Assembly (NCBI GenBank): GCA_964581605.1
Contig: CAZOPF010000003.1
Location: 1-64,000 of the forward strand
Direction: 5' to 3'
Source: CAADGU01 sp964581605
GTDB taxonomy: Bacteria; Chloroflexota; Anaerolineae; Promineifilales; Promineifilaceae
Length of the DNA stretch: 64,000 nt
Positions 40,745 to 48,477 of this stretch are shown one piece after another. The position numbers and the translations under genes were made by a program. Under the pieces are notes generated by a model. That model was not told where the DNA came from. It did no database searches and worked only from the letters and a program-made list of their open reading frames with translations. Position 1 is the first letter of the stretch, and every line of letters begins with the position of its first letter.

Positions 40745-42234
40745 TAAGAATTTGTAATCAACTCTTCGGCGATCTTAGACGAAGAAAGCACCCCCGGCAA
40801 ACCGGCCCCCGGATGGGTGCCCGCGCCCACGAAGTAGAGGTTGGCAAAATCTTCCGACCGGTTGTGTGGCCGGAACCAGGCCGATTGTGTCAGGATTGGC
40901 TCCACCGAAAAGGCCGACCCCATATAGCTGTTCAGGTTATTTTGAAAATGCAACGGGTCAATGTAATGCTCCACCACGATATTCTCCTGCAAATCGGGCA
41001 GATAGTTGTCTTCCAGAAATTGCATGATGGCGTCACGGTATGGCTTCGCCATCGTCGTCCAATCCACATCCGCGCCTAAATGGGGCACGGGCGAGAGGAC
41101 GTAAAACGCTTCACACCCTTCGGGGGCCATCGTCGGGTCGGTGAGGGTGGGCATGTGCAGGTAGAGCGAGAAATCATCAGCCAGCACTTTGTTGTGGAAA
41201 ATGTCGCGCAGCAGTTCCTGGTAGCGTTCACCCAGGATAATGTTGTGATGCACCAGTTTGCCGTTGGTATAGCGCCGCTTCGTGCCAAAGTAAATGACAA
41301 AGAGGGAATTGCTGTAGCGGGTGAGCTTTTTCCAGCGCATGTCGCTGTTGCGCAGGCTGCGATGTCTGGCCGGGATGAGATTCATGTAGGTGAAAGCCAC
41401 GTCGGCGTTGGAGATGATGTGGTCGGCATGGTGGACTGTACCGTCCATCAGCCGGATGCCCGTCACCCGTTTGCCTTCAACCAAAATTTCCTGCACCGGG
41501 GCGTTGTAATGGAAACGGCCGTCCAACTCTTCGGTCAGCTTTACCAGCGCATTCACCACTGCCCCCGTGCCACCCAACGCATAGTGGATGCCCCATTCTC
41601 GCTCCAGGTAGTGGATCATGGCATAGATGGAGGTGGTGTCAAACGGGTTGCCGCCCACCAGCAGCGGATGGAAGGAGAAGCAGCGGCGCAGGAATTCATT
41701 TTCTACAAACTGGGCGGCATAGTTGTAGACGGTTTTGTAGGATTGCAATTTGACCAGGTCGGGAATGACGCGCAGCATATCGGTGATGTGCAGGAACGGT
41801 TTGTCTGCCAGTTCAACGAACCCTTTTTCAAAGATGGCTTTGGTAGTAGCCATAAACCGCTCGTAACCGATTTTGTCGGCCGGATTCCACTGCTCAATCT
41901 CGGAGAGAATGAACTGATGGTCGTCGTTGTAATCAAAGCAGCGCCCTTCGTGGTTGAAGATGCGGTAGAAGGGGTCACACTGGACAAATTGCACGTAATC
42001 TTCGCGGCGGCGGCCGGCCAGGGCGAAGATGTCGTCGAACATGAAGGGGGCAGTAATAACGGTGGGGCCGGCGTCAAATTTGAATCCTTCTTTTTCAAAG
42101 ACGTAACCGCGGCCGCCGGGTTTGTCTAATTTTTCAAATACGTCTACCTGGTAGCCGCGGGCGGCCAGGCGGGCGGCCGCGCCCAGCCCGCCAAAGCCGC
42201 TGCCGATAATAATGACTTTGTTTTTTTGATTCAT
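40744..42234 (-). CDS. crtI: Phytoene desaturase
   Basis: 496 residues from the ATG at 42234; the longer frame runs through a repeat. The FAD motif is VIIIGSGFGGLGAAARLAARGYQVDVFEK, followed by GGRGYVFEKEGFKFDAGPT, and the CrtI C-terminal signature is PGAGLPGVLSSSKIAEELI. It carries phytoene to lycopene by successive desaturations at the membrane. Second gene of the operon after crtB (gap about 107 bases with an ATTATGAA-type repeat at 42256-42297). Confidence 0.96.
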   Translation of the reverse strand: MNQKNKVIIIGSGFGGLGAAARLAARGYQVDVFEKLDKPGGRGYVFEKEGFKFDAGPTVITAPFMFDDIFALAGRRREDYVQFVQCDPFYRIFNHEGRCFDYNDDHQFILSEIEQWNPADKIGYERFMATTKAIFEKGFVELADKPFLHITDMLRVIPDLVKLQSYKTVYNYAAQFVENEFLRRCFSFHPLLVGGNPFDTTSIYAMIHYLEREWGIHYALGGTGAVVNALVKLTEELDGRFHYNAPVQEILVEGKRVTGIRLMDGTVHHADHIISNADVAFTYMNLIPARHRSLRNSDMRWKKLTRYSNSLFVIYFGTKRRYTNGKLVHHNIILGERYQELLRDIFHNKVLADDFSLYLHMPTLTDPTMAPEGCEAFYVLSPVPHLGADVDWTTMAKPYRDAIMQFLEDNYLPDLQENIVVEHYIDPLHFQNNLNSYMGSAFSVEPILTQSAWFRPHNRSEDFANLYFVGAGTHPGAGLPGVLSSSKIAEELITNS

Positions 42235-42255
42235 ATGTGTGAAATGGCCCCTGTT

Positions 42256-42297
42256 AAAATTATGAATTATGAAGGATGAATTATGGATTTTCTGGGC
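42256..42297. repeat. AATTATGAA stutter repeat
   Basis: AAATTATGAATTATGAAGGATGAATTATGG between crtB and crtI. Only one half is well formed. Confidence 0.5.
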
Positions 42298-42341
42298 TTT
42301 TATCCGTGTGGTAGCCTGAACAAATGTGGTACAGGTTATTC

Positions 42342-43295
42342 TTAATTGGTATACCCGTGCCAGCGGGCGCGCCACCAGATGCCGGGTAATTTTTGCAGTT
42401 TGGCACGGCCGTTCAGATGGGCGCGCCGGGTGAAAACATCGTAGTTGTGGGTTTCAATGTCGTCCAGGATAGCGCGGTACAGTTCGGCGGCGGCGGCAAC
42501 GGCAAAACGGCCGTTGACGTTGAGCAACCTGATGCCGGGCATGGCCTGGGCATACAGGTCACGGGTGCGGGCAATCTGGAAGCGCATAAACTGTTGCCAG
42601 CGACGGCCGTTGTGCTTCTCGGCAATGTCCGCTTCTGTCAGACCAAAGGCGGCTAATTCGTCTTGTGGCAGGTAACAACGGCCGTTGTCCCCATCCTCGG
42701 CCACATCACGCAGGATATTGGTCAATTGCAGCGCCACCCCCAATTTCACGGCATAGGGGATGGCCTCATGGCTGCTGAAGCCGGTAATGTGCATAGACAT
42801 CAGGCCCACCGTGGAGGCGACGCCGTAGCAGTAGTCGGCCAGGTCGGCAAAGGTTTCATAACGGGCAAAGCTGAGGTCGCGGGCCACGCCATCCAGCAGT
42901 TGTTCAGCATAAAGGCGGGGGATGGCGTATCGGGCGCGAGCATCGGCCCAGGCCACGGCCGTCAGGTCATCTTCGGGCGGCGTGCTGCTGAGTGCGTGCT
43001 GCCGCCACTGGCGGAATTGGTGCGAGCGGTTGTCTTGCTGGCGATCAATCAGGTCATCACTGACGCGGCAAAAGGCGTAGAGGGCGCGGATGGCACGCCG
43101 TTCGCCGGCGGGCAACAGGGCCGAAGAAGTGTAGAAGGTGCGGCTGTGTTGGGCAGTAACGGCCGTGGCGTGAGCATACGCCTTTTCCAACAATAAATAA
43201 TCATGCACGGCCACGACTTCCCCGGTAATCAGGTTTTCCAATGGCGCATACGCTTGGGCTAAAAGACGGTTTTCCCAGGTGGCGGTTATTGTCAT
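42342..43295 (-). CDS. crtB: 15-cis-Phytoene synthase
   Basis: 317 residues of the squalene/phytoene synthase fold. The first Asp-rich motif is in YAFCRVSDDLIDRQQDN and the second in LGVALQLTNILRDVAEDGDNGRCYLP, the metal-diphosphate sites; HSRTFYTSSALLP is the usual N-terminal signature. It joins two geranylgeranyl diphosphates. First gene of the carotenoid operon; ATG at 43295 with ribosome site AAGGAGGGAAAG. A promoter with a palindrome lies about 165 bases upstream. The name crtB is from family and context. Confidence 0.96.
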   Translation of the reverse strand: MTITATWENRLLAQAYAPLENLITGEVVAVHDYLLLEKAYAHATAVTAQHSRTFYTSSALLPAGERRAIRALYAFCRVSDDLIDRQQDNRSHQFRQWRQHALSSTPPEDDLTAVAWADARARYAIPRLYAEQLLDGVARDLSFARYETFADLADYCYGVASTVGLMSMHITGFSSHEAIPYAVKLGVALQLTNILRDVAEDGDNGRCYLPQDELAAFGLTEADIAEKHNGRRWQQFMRFQIARTRDLYAQAMPGIRLLNVNGRFAVAAAAELYRAILDDIETHNYDVFTRRAHLNGRAKLQKLPGIWWRARWHGYTN

Positions 43296-43598
43296 CGCTT
43301 TCCCTCCTTAAATTTTTGCAAATGATAGTAACAATAAAGAATTTACGGCTGGCCGGGACAGATAGATAGGTGTTATGTGTGGGCCTGGTGCGAAGTTGAG
43401 ATGAAGGACACAACAACAATTCTAACCCTGACGTATTGATTGACCAACCTGCCAGACATCATGACAAACTATACCGCGCGTACACTATTTTGTCAAGTAT
43501 ATGTATATATTTTGTCCATTATTTGAGGTCTGAAAGGGGAATTGAGGCGCGATGCGTGATCCGTAATCGGTTATCGGGTTACGAATACTGGCCGCGTA
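43296..43598. other. crtB upstream region without genes
   Basis: About 300 bases: the crt leader, the promoter described separately, an A+T-rich run (GTATATGTATATATTTTG) just upstream of its -35, and a short CGTAATCGG-family stutter repeat at 43551-43587 next to the end of the PPDK-like gene. No further coding frame is credible. Confidence 0.6.
43462..43496 (-). promoter_or_regulatory. Carotenoid operon promoter with overlapping palindrome
   Basis: On the minus strand a perfect TTGACA (43491-43496), 17-base spacer and TATAGT (43468-43473) make a near-ideal promoter about 165 bases upstream of crtB. TGACAAA (43462-43468) and TTTGTCA (43489-43495) flank it as an inverted repeat, with further symmetry inside. 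This is the layout expected for a repressor that hides the promoter, for example a light- or cobalamin-sensing MerR-type regulator. The regulator is not in this window. Confidence 0.65.
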
Positions 43599-44270
43599 TC
43601 AGGCATTGGGTATGATGGTAAGCAGCCAGCAGATACGGCCGTCGTCCGCCCACTGCACCTGCCATTCCCCCGCGCCAAAGGTGCGGCGCACGCCGCGTAA
43701 GAGCTGCTGCAAACGGCGCAACTGGTGGGGCTGGGCAGCATCCGGGCGACGCCAGCCGGTAAGTTGGGGAAGCGTGATGGTGTTGCCGGCGTAGGTGATG
43801 GTGTCGGTGGGTTGGTGGGCGGCGGTCACGGCCGTGCCTTCCACTTGAATGGCGATCATCTCTTGTACCAATAAGTCATGGCGGCTTTCTTCACCGGCGG
43901 GCGCGGCCTGCCAGAGTTGCCCAAAGGCCACTGCCAGGGCGACAGGATCAGACATATTCAGGTGCAGTTGCGGAGATACGGCCGTGCCAAACAGGGGACG
44001 AATGATGCACGGTTTGTCCAGTTGGGGGAAACGCACGGCCGTGTAGAGGAGGTCATAGAGGGCGGGGGGGGAGAGGATGTGGGCACGGCCGTCCACCAAC
44101 TGTACAACAGCTTCCTGTACCGCCAGCCAATAAAAATAATCCAGCAAAATGCCGCCATTGGGCACAGGCAAACCAGCACGAGCAGCCATATCCAGCCGCC
44201 ACCCCTCTTCCGCCACCCCATTCTTTTTGGCCCGTTTAGAACCCAGCCAGACGAAGTGATATGTAGTCAT
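43599..44270 (-). CDS. Orphan PEP synthase/PPDK N-terminal-like domain protein
   Basis: 223 residues. The start WRLDMAARAGLPVPNGGILLDY and the end FGAGEWQVQWADDGRICWLLTIIP mirror the beginning and end of the ATP-grasp (PPDK_N) domain of phosphoenolpyruvate synthase, shortened and without the phosphohistidine and PEP-binding domains. HDLLVQEMI aligns with the family's VQxM segment. It starts five bases after the stop of the lysyl-oxidase gene and is surely co-transcribed. It may be a degenerate, possibly inactive ATP-grasp protein; partner unknown. Confidence 0.6.
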   Translation of the reverse strand: MTTYHFVWLGSKRAKKNGVAEEGWRLDMAARAGLPVPNGGILLDYFYWLAVQEAVVQLVDGRAHILSPPALYDLLYTAVRFPQLDKPCIIRPLFGTAVSPQLHLNMSDPVALAVAFGQLWQAAPAGEESRHDLLVQEMIAIQVEGTAVTAAHQPTDTITYAGNTITLPQLTGWRRPDAAQPHQLRRLQQLLRGVRRTFGAGEWQVQWADDGRICWLLTIIPNA

Positions 44271-44275
44271 AAATG

Positions 44276-46423
44276 CTATGGCGCCACGGCCGTGCAGCTC
44301 ACCTGCGCCAGGGCATCCTCCGGGAAAACGGGGGCCACGTAGAAGGCATAGTCGCCGCCCGGCTCGTTGGCGTCGCGGGGGAGGGGGCAGGTGAAGGAAA
44401 TGTCACGGCCGTCTGGCCCAATCACCTGGTTCACTATGGCCGTCTCAAACGGACAGGCCGTGCCCACTCCCAACGCCGCGCTGGTTTCACAAATGCGCAG
44501 CGTTTGCGGCTGGGCATTGGCCGAGATGGAGCAACTCAGTTGCACCGCCTGGCCGGGGGTGCAGCGCAAAGATGTTTGTACCGCCTCGTCTCCATCCGTC
44601 GGCGTTGGCGTGGGCAGCGGCGGTAATGGTTGCAAGCTAAAGCCGCAGTTGCGCAGCGGGCCAAGTTGCCCTTGGGTGCAGGGCGCGGTCACAAAACTGC
44701 CCACCGCTGGAATCACCAATTCATGCGACCCTTCATTGTTACTGTCCCACCCCTCCACAAATCCACACTGCGGCCGGCTGATGGGCAGCCCTTCGGCCGT
44801 GCGCTCGCCCGTCGGCTCCCACATCAATTCCCCATCCTCATTCAACACCGGCTGGCCCTCGCACAAAAAGCCATTCTGGTTAAAGCGGAAGATCAGCGGC
44901 ATCGTCAACGTGTCGTTTTCAAATTCCAGGTCGGTAATGTCAATCCATTGGCAGTCCAGGCCCGATTGGTACTCATCCACCCACCCCGCCTGAATACCCT
45001 GATTATTACAGGTGAAATCATGCGTCAGCGGCGATAGCTCATTGTTACTCAGGCGACTGGTGCTTTCCACACAAAACGCCTGTTTACTTGGCTGGTTGTT
45101 TAGGCCCAATTGAAATTCACCAAAGTTGGCAAAGTGGTAATGGTCATGGCAGGAATTGTATTGAAACATGGTGTTCAGCGGATTGCTGCGAATGACCCGA
45201 CCGATGTGTAGCGCCTCCGTGCCCAGGTTATGCACCATGGCGTCAAATTGCAGCAGCCGCCGCCAGCCATCCCCATTGATACACGCTTCCTGAGCGGCGC
45301 AAGAATCAGGTGGGAAGTATTGGTACCTGATACGATTAACGGCCAGTTCATCACCCACCACCGTCAAATCAGGCGCGCCGAAGCTCAACACCTGCGCCAC
45401 GCGCACTTCATCAGCCAGGTCAGCGTCCCAGGGCAGCCGTTCAAACTGCATCTCCGTCTCCACCATGCCCACCCGCGCACCCAACGCTTCCAGGCAAGAG
45501 AGGGTAGGCAGGCGGCTGCGGTGGCAGCCAACCGGCCCGGCGCTATCGGCCGTACAGGTGTAATCATAAAAGAAAGCAACGTTTTCTGAGTCGTAGCCGT
45601 TGGGAGGGAACCCGCTTTCATTGACACAGGCATTATCGGTGCGCTGTATGAGTAATTGGGGGTCGCCAGGCAGCACAAAGGGTTCCGTCCATTGGCCCCC
45701 TTCCTGCCCCAACAAAAATTCAGCCTTGCCCGGTGATTCAGGGTCGGTGAGCAAGACACTGGAAAAAGCGTAATCAATCAGTACATAGTCGTGGCCGCCA
45801 ATGGTGGTGCGGCGAGGGCCATCTTCACCCAGGCTAATTTCCCAGACGGATTCGGGCGGCAGAGGCAACTGGCCTTTGAGCATTTCATAGAAAAATGGGC
45901 GAAAGTGTAGCCGGTTATAGGTGAGTTGCACCTGCTGGCGCGCCAGTTCTTGCCAGTAATCATCTGGCTTTTGCAAGAGGGTGGTCGCCACACGATCGCG
46001 CGATTCCTGGGGAATTTCATCCAACAAAACGCCCACCCTGCTGCTCATGTTCAGGCGAATGAGCGCACCCGGTTGGCCCGTCGGTGATGAGGTGATGAGG
46101 GTGTCCGGCGATGGGGTGAACGTAAAGGCGGGTGTAGGCAACGAGGATGCCGGGGTGAGGGTGGGCGGTGGTGGAAGTGTGGGCGGCGATTTGGAGGGTG
46201 TGATTGCCGTAGCAGTTTGGGCAGGGGGCACGGCCGTAGCCCGTGTGGTAGCTGTCCTGGTAGGGGCAGCCGTGGCCAAGGCCCCGGTTTCGGTTGGGGT
46301 TTTGCTGGGGCGTGGCTGCACCTGGGGTACGGTATCCGGAGCTTGCTGGCAGGCGGCCAGCCACACAAACAAAACAAACGTCACAAAAAGTAAGCGCAAA
46401 AACGAAGGGGATGGTAAACGCAT
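44276..46423 (-). CDS. Lipoprotein with lysyl oxidase-like copper domain
   Basis: 715 residues from the ATG at 46423. Lipoprotein signal (LLFVTFVLFVWLAAC), then a long Pro/Thr linker to about residue 110. In the centre SCHDHYHFANFGEFQL gives the histidine-rich copper-binding signature of lysyl oxidases, followed about 50 residues later by GWVDEYQSGLDCQWIDITDL, another family hallmark. Lysyl oxidases make a lysine tyrosylquinone and oxidise amines. Many cysteines suggest disulphides outside the cell. A role in cross-linking sheath or wall proteins, or amine oxidation, is possible but untested. Confidence 0.83.
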   Translation of the reverse strand: MRLPSPSFLRLLFVTFVLFVWLAACQQAPDTVPQVQPRPSKTPTETGALATAAPTRTATTRATAVPPAQTATAITPSKSPPTLPPPPTLTPASSLPTPAFTFTPSPDTLITSSPTGQPGALIRLNMSSRVGVLLDEIPQESRDRVATTLLQKPDDYWQELARQQVQLTYNRLHFRPFFYEMLKGQLPLPPESVWEISLGEDGPRRTTIGGHDYVLIDYAFSSVLLTDPESPGKAEFLLGQEGGQWTEPFVLPGDPQLLIQRTDNACVNESGFPPNGYDSENVAFFYDYTCTADSAGPVGCHRSRLPTLSCLEALGARVGMVETEMQFERLPWDADLADEVRVAQVLSFGAPDLTVVGDELAVNRIRYQYFPPDSCAAQEACINGDGWRRLLQFDAMVHNLGTEALHIGRVIRSNPLNTMFQYNSCHDHYHFANFGEFQLGLNNQPSKQAFCVESTSRLSNNELSPLTHDFTCNNQGIQAGWVDEYQSGLDCQWIDITDLEFENDTLTMPLIFRFNQNGFLCEGQPVLNEDGELMWEPTGERTAEGLPISRPQCGFVEGWDSNNEGSHELVIPAVGSFVTAPCTQGQLGPLRNCGFSLQPLPPLPTPTPTDGDEAVQTSLRCTPGQAVQLSCSISANAQPQTLRICETSAALGVGTACPFETAIVNQVIGPDGRDISFTCPLPRDANEPGGDYAFYVAPVFPEDALAQVSCTAVAP

Positions 46424-46450
46424 AATGGCTGGATTGTAACCCTGCCGGGG

Positions 46451-46505
46451 TAATTGACAATTACCAATTATCAATTGCCCATTATCAATTGCCCATTATC
46501 AATTG
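46451..46505. repeat. AATTATCAATTG stutter repeat
   Basis: Tandem variants of CAATTATCAATTGCCCATT between the epimerase gene and the lysyl-oxidase gene. It runs into the epimerase stop region. Confidence 0.65.
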
Positions 46506-47425
46506 TTCAACAGGTCGAGCAGCGCCTCCCGTGCATCGGGGTATTGGAAGGTGAAACCCAGTTCTTGCAGGCGGGTGGGCAGGGCACGACGGCCGTCCAG
46601 CACCATGGCCGCCATCTCCCCCAACATCAGTTTCAGAGCAAAAGCGGGCGCGGGGATGAGCGACGGCCGTGACATCACCTGCCCCAACACGCGCCCAAAC
46701 TCTTTTTGGGTGAGTGGGTTGGGCGCACACAGGTTAAAAATGCCCGCCGCCGTTTCGTTTTCCAGTAAAAATTGGATGGCACGGACTTCGTCGGCCAGGT
46801 GAATCCACGGCCACCACTGCCGCCCACTGCCCAATGGCCCCCCGGCAAACAGTTTGTAGGGCAGCATCGTTTGTGGCAGCGCACCGCCATCCAGGCTGAG
46901 AACCAGACCAGTACGCAATACCACTCGCCGCACGCCGAGGGATTCCACAACGGCCGTAGACGCTTCCCACTGTGCCGTCACATCAGACAAAAAACCGCTG
47001 CCTTTGGGTGAGGATTCGGTGACGGTCGTGTCGCCGGGCGCATCCCCGTAATAGTCAATGCCAGACATCTGGATGATCACGCCTGGTTTCACCGTTGCTG
47101 TCTGCACGGCGGCCGTCACTGCCTGCCCGGCATCCAGGCGGCTTTGCAAAATGCGTTGTTTGCGGGCTGCCGTCCAACGTGGCGGCGGAAAGCCGCTGCC
47201 GCCAATGCTCTCCCCGGCCAGGTTGATGATCGCCCCGGCACCATCAGCCAGGTGCGCCCAACCGCTGGTGGTACGGCCGTCCCAAGGCACGGCCGTGATA
47301 CCTGCCGGCAGGGTATGTTTGGCCGGGTTACGGCTGAGAACGATGACTTCATGGCCGCTGGCGGCCAACTGCTGGCTGAGTGGGGTACCGATCAGACCGG
47401 TACCGCCGGTAATGAGTATGCGCAT
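46499..47425 (-). CDS. TIGR01777-family NAD-dependent epimerase (YfcH-like)
   Basis: 308 residues, short-chain dehydrogenase fold: MRILITGGTGLIGTPLSQQLAASGHEV, INLAGESIGG, SGIDYYGD with the Tyr of the family, and the C-terminal extra domain (PAFALKLMLGEMAAMVLDGRRALPTRLQELGF) that defines the TIGR01777 group. Role unknown; some relatives are linked to cell division or light-driven proteins. ATG at 47425 with GGAGGTTATC upstream. First gene of the minus-strand block that includes the lysyl-oxidase gene. Confidence 0.9.
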   Translation of the reverse strand: MRILITGGTGLIGTPLSQQLAASGHEVIVLSRNPAKHTLPAGITAVPWDGRTTSGWAHLADGAGAIINLAGESIGGSGFPPPRWTAARKQRILQSRLDAGQAVTAAVQTATVKPGVIIQMSGIDYYGDAPGDTTVTESSPKGSGFLSDVTAQWEASTAVVESLGVRRVVLRTGLVLSLDGGALPQTMLPYKLFAGGPLGSGRQWWPWIHLADEVRAIQFLLENETAAGIFNLCAPNPLTQKEFGRVLGQVMSRPSLIPAPAFALKLMLGEMAAMVLDGRRALPTRLQELGFTFQYPDAREALLDLLNN

Positions 47426-47438
47426 GATAACCTCCGGG

Positions 47439-47513
47439 CGTGATTGAGTGATTGAGTGATTTAGTGTTTTAGTGATTTAGTGTTTTGGTGTTTTGGTGTT
47501 TTGGTGCTCGGGT
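47439..47513. repeat. GAGTGATTTAGTG stutter repeat
   Basis: Tandem GATTGAGTGATTGAGTGATT followed by TGGTGTTTTGGTGTTTTGG. It has no strong complementary half and lies upstream of the epimerase gene. Confidence 0.6.
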
Positions 47514-47637
47514 ACTTGAACACACAAACACGAAGACATAAAACACCTCATTTGGATTGTATGAAGGAGGGCGGGCAGGGGGTACGGCCGTTAAGGAATT
47601 ACACAGGTAACAGGGAGTGGGGTACGGCCGTGTGTGG

Positions 47638-47643
47638 TATAAT
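47638..47643 (+). promoter_or_regulatory. -10 element for a probable leaderless transcript
   Basis: TATAAT ends six bases before the ATG at 47650, which places the expected transcription start on the A of the start codon. No ribosome site is present, as expected for a leaderless mRNA. An ACGGCCGT octamer lies immediately upstream (47623-47631 region). Confidence 0.5.
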
Positions 47644-47649
47644 TCGCCC

Positions 47650-47838
47650 ATGATGAGCATGGTTAAAGTTGTGCGTAAAGTACCCATTGATCAACAGGAA
47701 CGGGATGTGACCTATTGGCGCACACAGCCGTATGAGGCGCGTCTGGCGGCGCTGGAACAAATCCGACGCGAATATCATCAGTGGCGATATGGTACTGAAC
47801 CAGGATTTCAAAGAGTTTATACAATCGTTAAACAATAA
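47650..47838 (+). CDS. Small partner protein of a nucleotidyltransferase
   Basis: 62 residues from the first of three close ATGs (47650, 47653, 47659). VVRKVPIDQQERDVTYWRTQPYEARLAALEQIRREYHQWRYG fits the short proteins often found in front of DUF6036-type nucleotidyltransferase genes. Its 3' half overlaps the next gene by 50 bases in another frame. Function unknown; an antitoxin-like role is a guess. Confidence 0.6.
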   Translation: MMSMVKVVRKVPIDQQERDVTYWRTQPYEARLAALEQIRREYHQWRYGTEPGFQRVYTIVKQ

Positions 47839-48238
47839 ACAGGTACGTTACCTGATCATTGGCGGGTATGCAGTTGCATTCCATGGTCATCCCCGATACA
47901 CCAAGGACCTGGATGTGTGGGTGGAATTGAGCCAGGATAATGCCGCTCGACTGGTTGCTGCTTTGGCTGAATTTGGCTTTGGATCGTTAGGCTTACAAGA
48001 TAGTGACTTTTTAGAGCCAGACCAGGTTATTCAACTGGGTTACCCACCAAACCGCATTGATGTGATTATGACGCCAAAAGGGGTTGACTTTGCCAGTTGC
48101 TACGCCAAACGTGTTATTGGCGAAGCAGATGGCATCACATTCAATATTATTGACCTGGAAAGCCTGTTACAGAACAAACGCGCCACCGGTCGCCACCAAG
48201 ACCTGGCAGATGTGGAAAATTTAGAACCGCAACGATGA
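47789..48238 (+). CDS. Nucleotidyltransferase-fold protein (DUF6036/AbiEii-like)
   Basis: 149 residues from the ATG at 47789. KQVRYLIIGGYAVAFHGHPRYTKDLDVWV is the typical nucleotidyltransferase core with GG and the D-x-D (KDLDVW) catalytic pair; RIDVIMTP supplies the third acid. The C-terminal LESLLQNKRATGRHQDLADVENL is also typical. Relatives occur in toxin-antitoxin-like and resistance pairs. It overlaps the preceding small gene, indicating translational coupling. Confidence 0.82.
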   Translation: MVLNQDFKEFIQSLNNKQVRYLIIGGYAVAFHGHPRYTKDLDVWVELSQDNAARLVAALAEFGFGSLGLQDSDFLEPDQVIQLGYPPNRIDVIMTPKGVDFASCYAKRVIGEADGITFNIIDLESLLQNKRATGRHQDLADVENLEPQR

Positions 48239-48420
48239 GGCGTCTAAGCTGGTTGGCGTTGAGAAGATTCAACCGATCACCCAAGTCGGAGCTGACTAAC
48301 AACATCCTGCTCTGGTCGCGCCCACTGTGTTAATCCCTCGTAAAATGTAGCCAACTTTACACCCCAATTCGGTGAATGTCTGCAGCAACTTGGATATAAT
48401 CGCGCCTGCTCGGACGGCCG

Positions 48421-48470
48421 TCATCCGTCATCGGCCATCGGTTCATGGATTACGGGCTACGAATCACGAT
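48421..48470. repeat. Stutter repeat, CGTCATCGG/CGAATCACG family
   Basis: TCATCCGTCATCGGCCATCGG then GATTACGGGCTACGAATCACG upstream of dnaG, related to 39259-39322. A -10-like TATAAT occurs shortly before it (near 48393). Confidence 0.55.
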
Positions 48471-48477
48471 TCAGCAA

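Noticed and set aside
41080..42129. 349-codon plus-strand frame opposite crtI
   Set aside because: Antisense shadow of a gene with unmistakable CrtI motifs.
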